Source: a virus. From it: DNA of 55,111 nt. The stretch lies in the IMG/VR virus record IMGVR_UViG_3300033153_005557, positions 1-55,111 of that record, one strand, 5' to 3'. This document shows positions 54,916-55,111 of the stretch, piece by piece (position 1 is the stretch's first letter; every line of letters starts with the position of its first letter). The translations under genes and the position numbers were made by a program. Under the pieces are notes generated by a model. The model saw nothing but the letters and a program-made list of their open reading frames with translations. It had not been told where the DNA came from and searched no databases.

Positions 54916-55111
54916 CTATTTTCCTTTCTTACCCGTCTCACGGTCTTCGTCCGTGGCATACATACAGCCCGTTGGTTTGATATCCAGTACGGAGAACAAC
55001 TCCAACGCCTTTTGTATGTTTGCTACGGTTAGTTTCAATGATGTATCCCATTCGATATGGTCGAGCACCTGGTCTACTATCCACTGCTCTATACAACACA
55101 ACTCAAACCAT
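54916..55111 (-). CDS. Hypothetical protein, C-terminal part (gene spans the contig join)
   Basis: Continuation of the 101-residue protein whose N-terminus is at 1-224; bases 54998-55111 repeat the start of the window. The stop TAG is at 54916-54918. The C-terminal part reads VANIQKALELFSVLDIKPTG and ends KTGKKGK-like basic residues. Its last bases supply the ribosome site for the next gene (nuclease). Nothing else is coded in the AT-rich gap 54851-54915. Confidence 0.75.
   Translation of the reverse strand, partial: WFELCCIEQWIVDQVLDHIEWDTSLKLTVANIQKALELFSVLDIKPTGCMYATDEDRETGKKGK
54998..55111. repeat. Terminal direct repeat (right copy), contig closure
   Basis: Exact copy of bases 1-114. 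Joining the ends at this repeat gives a circle of 54,997 bases with one continuous gene across the join. Confidence 0.95.

Noticed and set aside
1-55111. CRISPR array, integrase and attachment sites
   Set aside because: No regularly spaced direct repeats, no recombinase motifs and no tRNA-like attachment sequence were seen.

Overview
This window is a complete, circularly closed genome of a tailed bacteriophage, about 54,997 unique bases: bases 1-114 are repeated exactly at 54,998-55,111, and one gene reads across that join. Every supported gene is on the minus strand, so transcription runs from high to low coordinates and continues across the join. Shine-Dalgarno sites are of the GGAG/AAGGAG type, and one near-consensus sigma-70 promoter is visible. 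The host is therefore a bacterium whose RNA polymerase the phage borrows. Signal-peptide and lipobox genes would suit a didermal host, but the host cannot be named from sequence. No integrase, repressor, DNA polymerase, RNA polymerase or tRNA gene was recognised, which suggests a virulent phage that depends on host polymerases.

Layout in transcription order. (1) About 7.5 kb down to 0.2 kb: a dense run of small, mostly unknown genes (short membrane proteins, lipoproteins, Cys-rich proteins), separated by hairpins, palindromes and a 25-bp repeat. This looks like an early or host-takeover region. (2) Across the join and from 55.0 kb down to 47.6 kb: a Cas4/RecB-like nuclease, a stand-alone fragment resembling the gyrase A C-terminal domain, an OB-fold SSB candidate, then what looks like a complete ubiquitin-like conjugation cassette: beta-grasp modifier, E2 fused to a RING-like zinc domain, JAMM protease and E1/ThiF. 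A terminator follows at 47.5 kb. (3) 47.35-40.78 kb: HTH and replisome-like proteins, a possible lysis pair (30-aa membrane protein and a membrane-anchored 3D-domain protein), RecA-fold helicase/ATPase, RusA-like resolvase, Toprim primase and a papain-like hydrolase candidate, ended by a strong terminator at 40.72 kb. (4) 40.65-7.93 kb: the virion module, started by the near-consensus promoter and ended by a terminator at 7.84 kb. It holds fibres (one collagen-like), small and large terminase, portal, scaffold, coat, an exported repeat protein, head-tail adaptors, a LamG-bearing tail protein, a short fibre, a GNAT-like protein, internal proteins and a 2,271-residue polyvalent protein. No tape measure or major tail tube protein was recognised, so the particle is probably podovirus-like.

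The two most striking systems are the phage-borne ubiquitin-like cascade (49.5-52.4 kb) and the terminase locus (31.9-35.3 kb). In the terminase locus the large subunit is interrupted twice. An unusual intein with a homing-endonuclease domain sits inside its Walker A motif, and its ATPase and nuclease domains are separate genes flanking a small protein with the Acb2/Tad1 cyclic-nucleotide-sponge hairpin motif. All functional calls come from reading motifs by eye; no database search was run.
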